A stretch of DNA of 13,347 nt from CAZLNO01 sp964561005 (GTDB lineage Bacteria; Pseudomonadota; Alphaproteobacteria; Kiloniellales; Rhodovibrionaceae). Below the pieces are notes generated by a model that ran no database searches, had not been told where the DNA came from, and saw only the letters and a list, made by a program, of their open reading frames with translations. This document shows, piece by piece, positions 12,475 through 13,347 of the stretch. The first letter of the stretch is position 1; every line of letters begins with the position of its first letter. Position numbers and translations under genes: made by a program. The DNA is taken from NCBI GenBank assembly GCA_964561005.1, contig CAZLNO010000102.1, positions 1 through 13,347 on the forward strand, given 5' to 3'.

Positions 12475-13347
12475 TCAGTCGCGGCGGCGGCTCGGCGGGA
12501 AGGCGACATGCACCGTCGTGCCCTGGCCCACCTCGCTCGCGATCCGGAAGCTGCCGCCGTGCAGCGTCGTCAGCGCCTTGCAGATGGGCAGGCCGAGACC
12601 GGTCCCCTCGACGTTGCGCGTGGTCATGACGTCGCGCGACTGGCCGTAGGGGGAGAGCACCAGCTCGATGTCCTTCGGCGGGATGCCCGGACCGTCGTCG
12701 GCGACGACGATGCGCGGCCCGCCGGAATCCTCGAGGTCGACGCGCACGGTCACCTGGCCGCCGGACGGCGTGAACTTCAGGGCATTGGACAGCAGGTTCA
12801 TGAGGATCTGGCGCACGGCGCGCTCGTCCGCATAGAGCCGCACGGGCGCCGGTGCCTCGATCGTCAGCCGCTGTTCCTTGCGAGTGGCTTGGGGCGTCAG
12901 CGACTCCACGCTGGCGCGGGCGATCTCGTCCAGCGCGAGCACCCGTTCCTCCAGCTCGAACCGGCCCGATTCGATCTTCGAGAGGTCGAGGATGTCGTCG
13001 ATCAGCGAAAGAAGGATCTGGCCGCTGTCCGCGATGTGCTGGACGTATTCCGCGTATCTCCGCGAACCCAGGGGGCCGTGGACCCGCTGCGCCATCATTT
13101 CGGAGAAGCCGAGCACCGCGTTCAGGGGCGTGCGCAGCTCGTGGCTGACGTTCGCGACGAAGCGGGTCTTGGCCATGTTGGCGGCATCGGCCTGCTCCTT
13201 CGCCCGGCGCAGCGCCGCCTCGCGCGCCAGCATGCGGCTGACGTCGGCGATCGCGACGAGGCAGCACCAGCGCCCGTCCGGCCCCGGCACGCCGCTGTTT
13301 CTCACCATATTATCTGCGGATACCAGGATTATTTGCGGATAGGATAC
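12475..13347 (-). CDS. Sensor histidine kinase, C-terminal part (5' end outside window)
   Basis: At least 290 codons are visible; the frame is open to the window edge, so the gene is partial. A PAS/PAC-like end (GPDGRWCCLVAIADVSRM) leads into a short coiled linker (REAALRRAKEQADAANMAKTRF). Then come the HisKA domain with the H-box FVANVSHELRTPLNAVLGFSE (phospho-accepting His encoded at 13141-13143) and the ATPase domain with the N-box NLLSNALKF, G1 DDGPGIP and G2 GTGLGLP. It ends soon after the G3-like part without a receiver domain, so the response regulator must be elsewhere. An internal ATG at 13308 could start a 277-residue protein, but that would cut the PAS domain. The signal sensed is unknown. 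The Sel1 gene follows by 68 bases on the same strand. Confidence 0.9.
   Translation of the reverse strand, partial: VSYPQIILVSADNMVRNSGVPGPDGRWCCLVAIADVSRMLAREAALRRAKEQADAANMAKTRFVANVSHELRTPLNAVLGFSEMMAQRVHGPLGSRRYAEYVQHIADSGQILLSLIDDILDLSKIESGRFELEERVLALDEIARASVESLTPQATRKEQRLTIEAPAPVRLYADERAVRQILMNLLSNALKFTPSGGQVTVRVDLEDSGGPRIVVADDGPGIPPKDIELVLSPYGQSRDVMTTRNVEGTGLGLPICKALTTLHGGSFRIASEVGQGTTVHVAFPPSRRRD
13311..13341. repeat. Imperfect 12-base direct repeat at the window edge
   Basis: TATCTGCGGATA (13311-13322) and TATTTGCGGATA (13330-13341) match at 11 of 12 bases and lie 19 bases apart, in a stretch clearly richer in A and T than the rest of the window. It falls within the open 5' extension of the histidine kinase frame. 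Confidence 0.6.

Overview
The window is very GC-rich and densely coded, with alphaproteobacterial-looking families and intergenic palindromes of types I recall from GC-rich alphaproteobacteria. A Rhodospirillales-like or other marine or soil alphaproteobacterium is my best guess; nothing here fixes the genus. No rRNA, tRNA, CRISPR array or transposase gene was seen.

Layout. (1) 45-3504, minus strand: a branched-chain-amino-acid-type (HAAT/Liv) ABC importer read as Tat-exported binding protein, LivH-like permease, LivM-like permease. The two ATPases are absent and would lie beyond the left edge. (2) 3505-4036: a 532-base divergent control region. (3) 4037-8096, plus strand: tmm (trimethylamine monooxygenase) and tdm (trimethylamine N-oxide demethylase), split by a 331-base gap full of palindromes. 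(4) 8162-9915, plus: two RNA-methyltransferase-like genes overlapping by 4 bases. (5) 9971-11055, plus: a VapB45/VapC45-like toxin-antitoxin pair overlapping by 4 bases. (6) 11076-13347, minus: a sensor histidine kinase (5' end cut by the window), a Sel1-repeat exported protein and a CHAP-domain lipoprotein.

How it works together. Tmm oxidises trimethylamine (TMA) to TMAO with NADPH and O2. Tdm splits TMAO into dimethylamine and formaldehyde, and its GcvT-like half is expected to capture the formaldehyde on tetrahydrofolate. The importer is transcribed divergently from the same control region, so it is a plausible uptake system for a methylated amine or related compound. Known TMAO importers (TmoXWV) are of the betaine/quaternary-amine ABC class, so a Liv-type system here would be a different solution. 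This substrate assignment is inference from position only.

The most unusual DNA features are a 195-base long-inverted-repeat element between the binding-protein and permease genes, related palindromes between tmm and tdm, and three direct repeats of a 16-base unit just before the tmm ribosome binding site.
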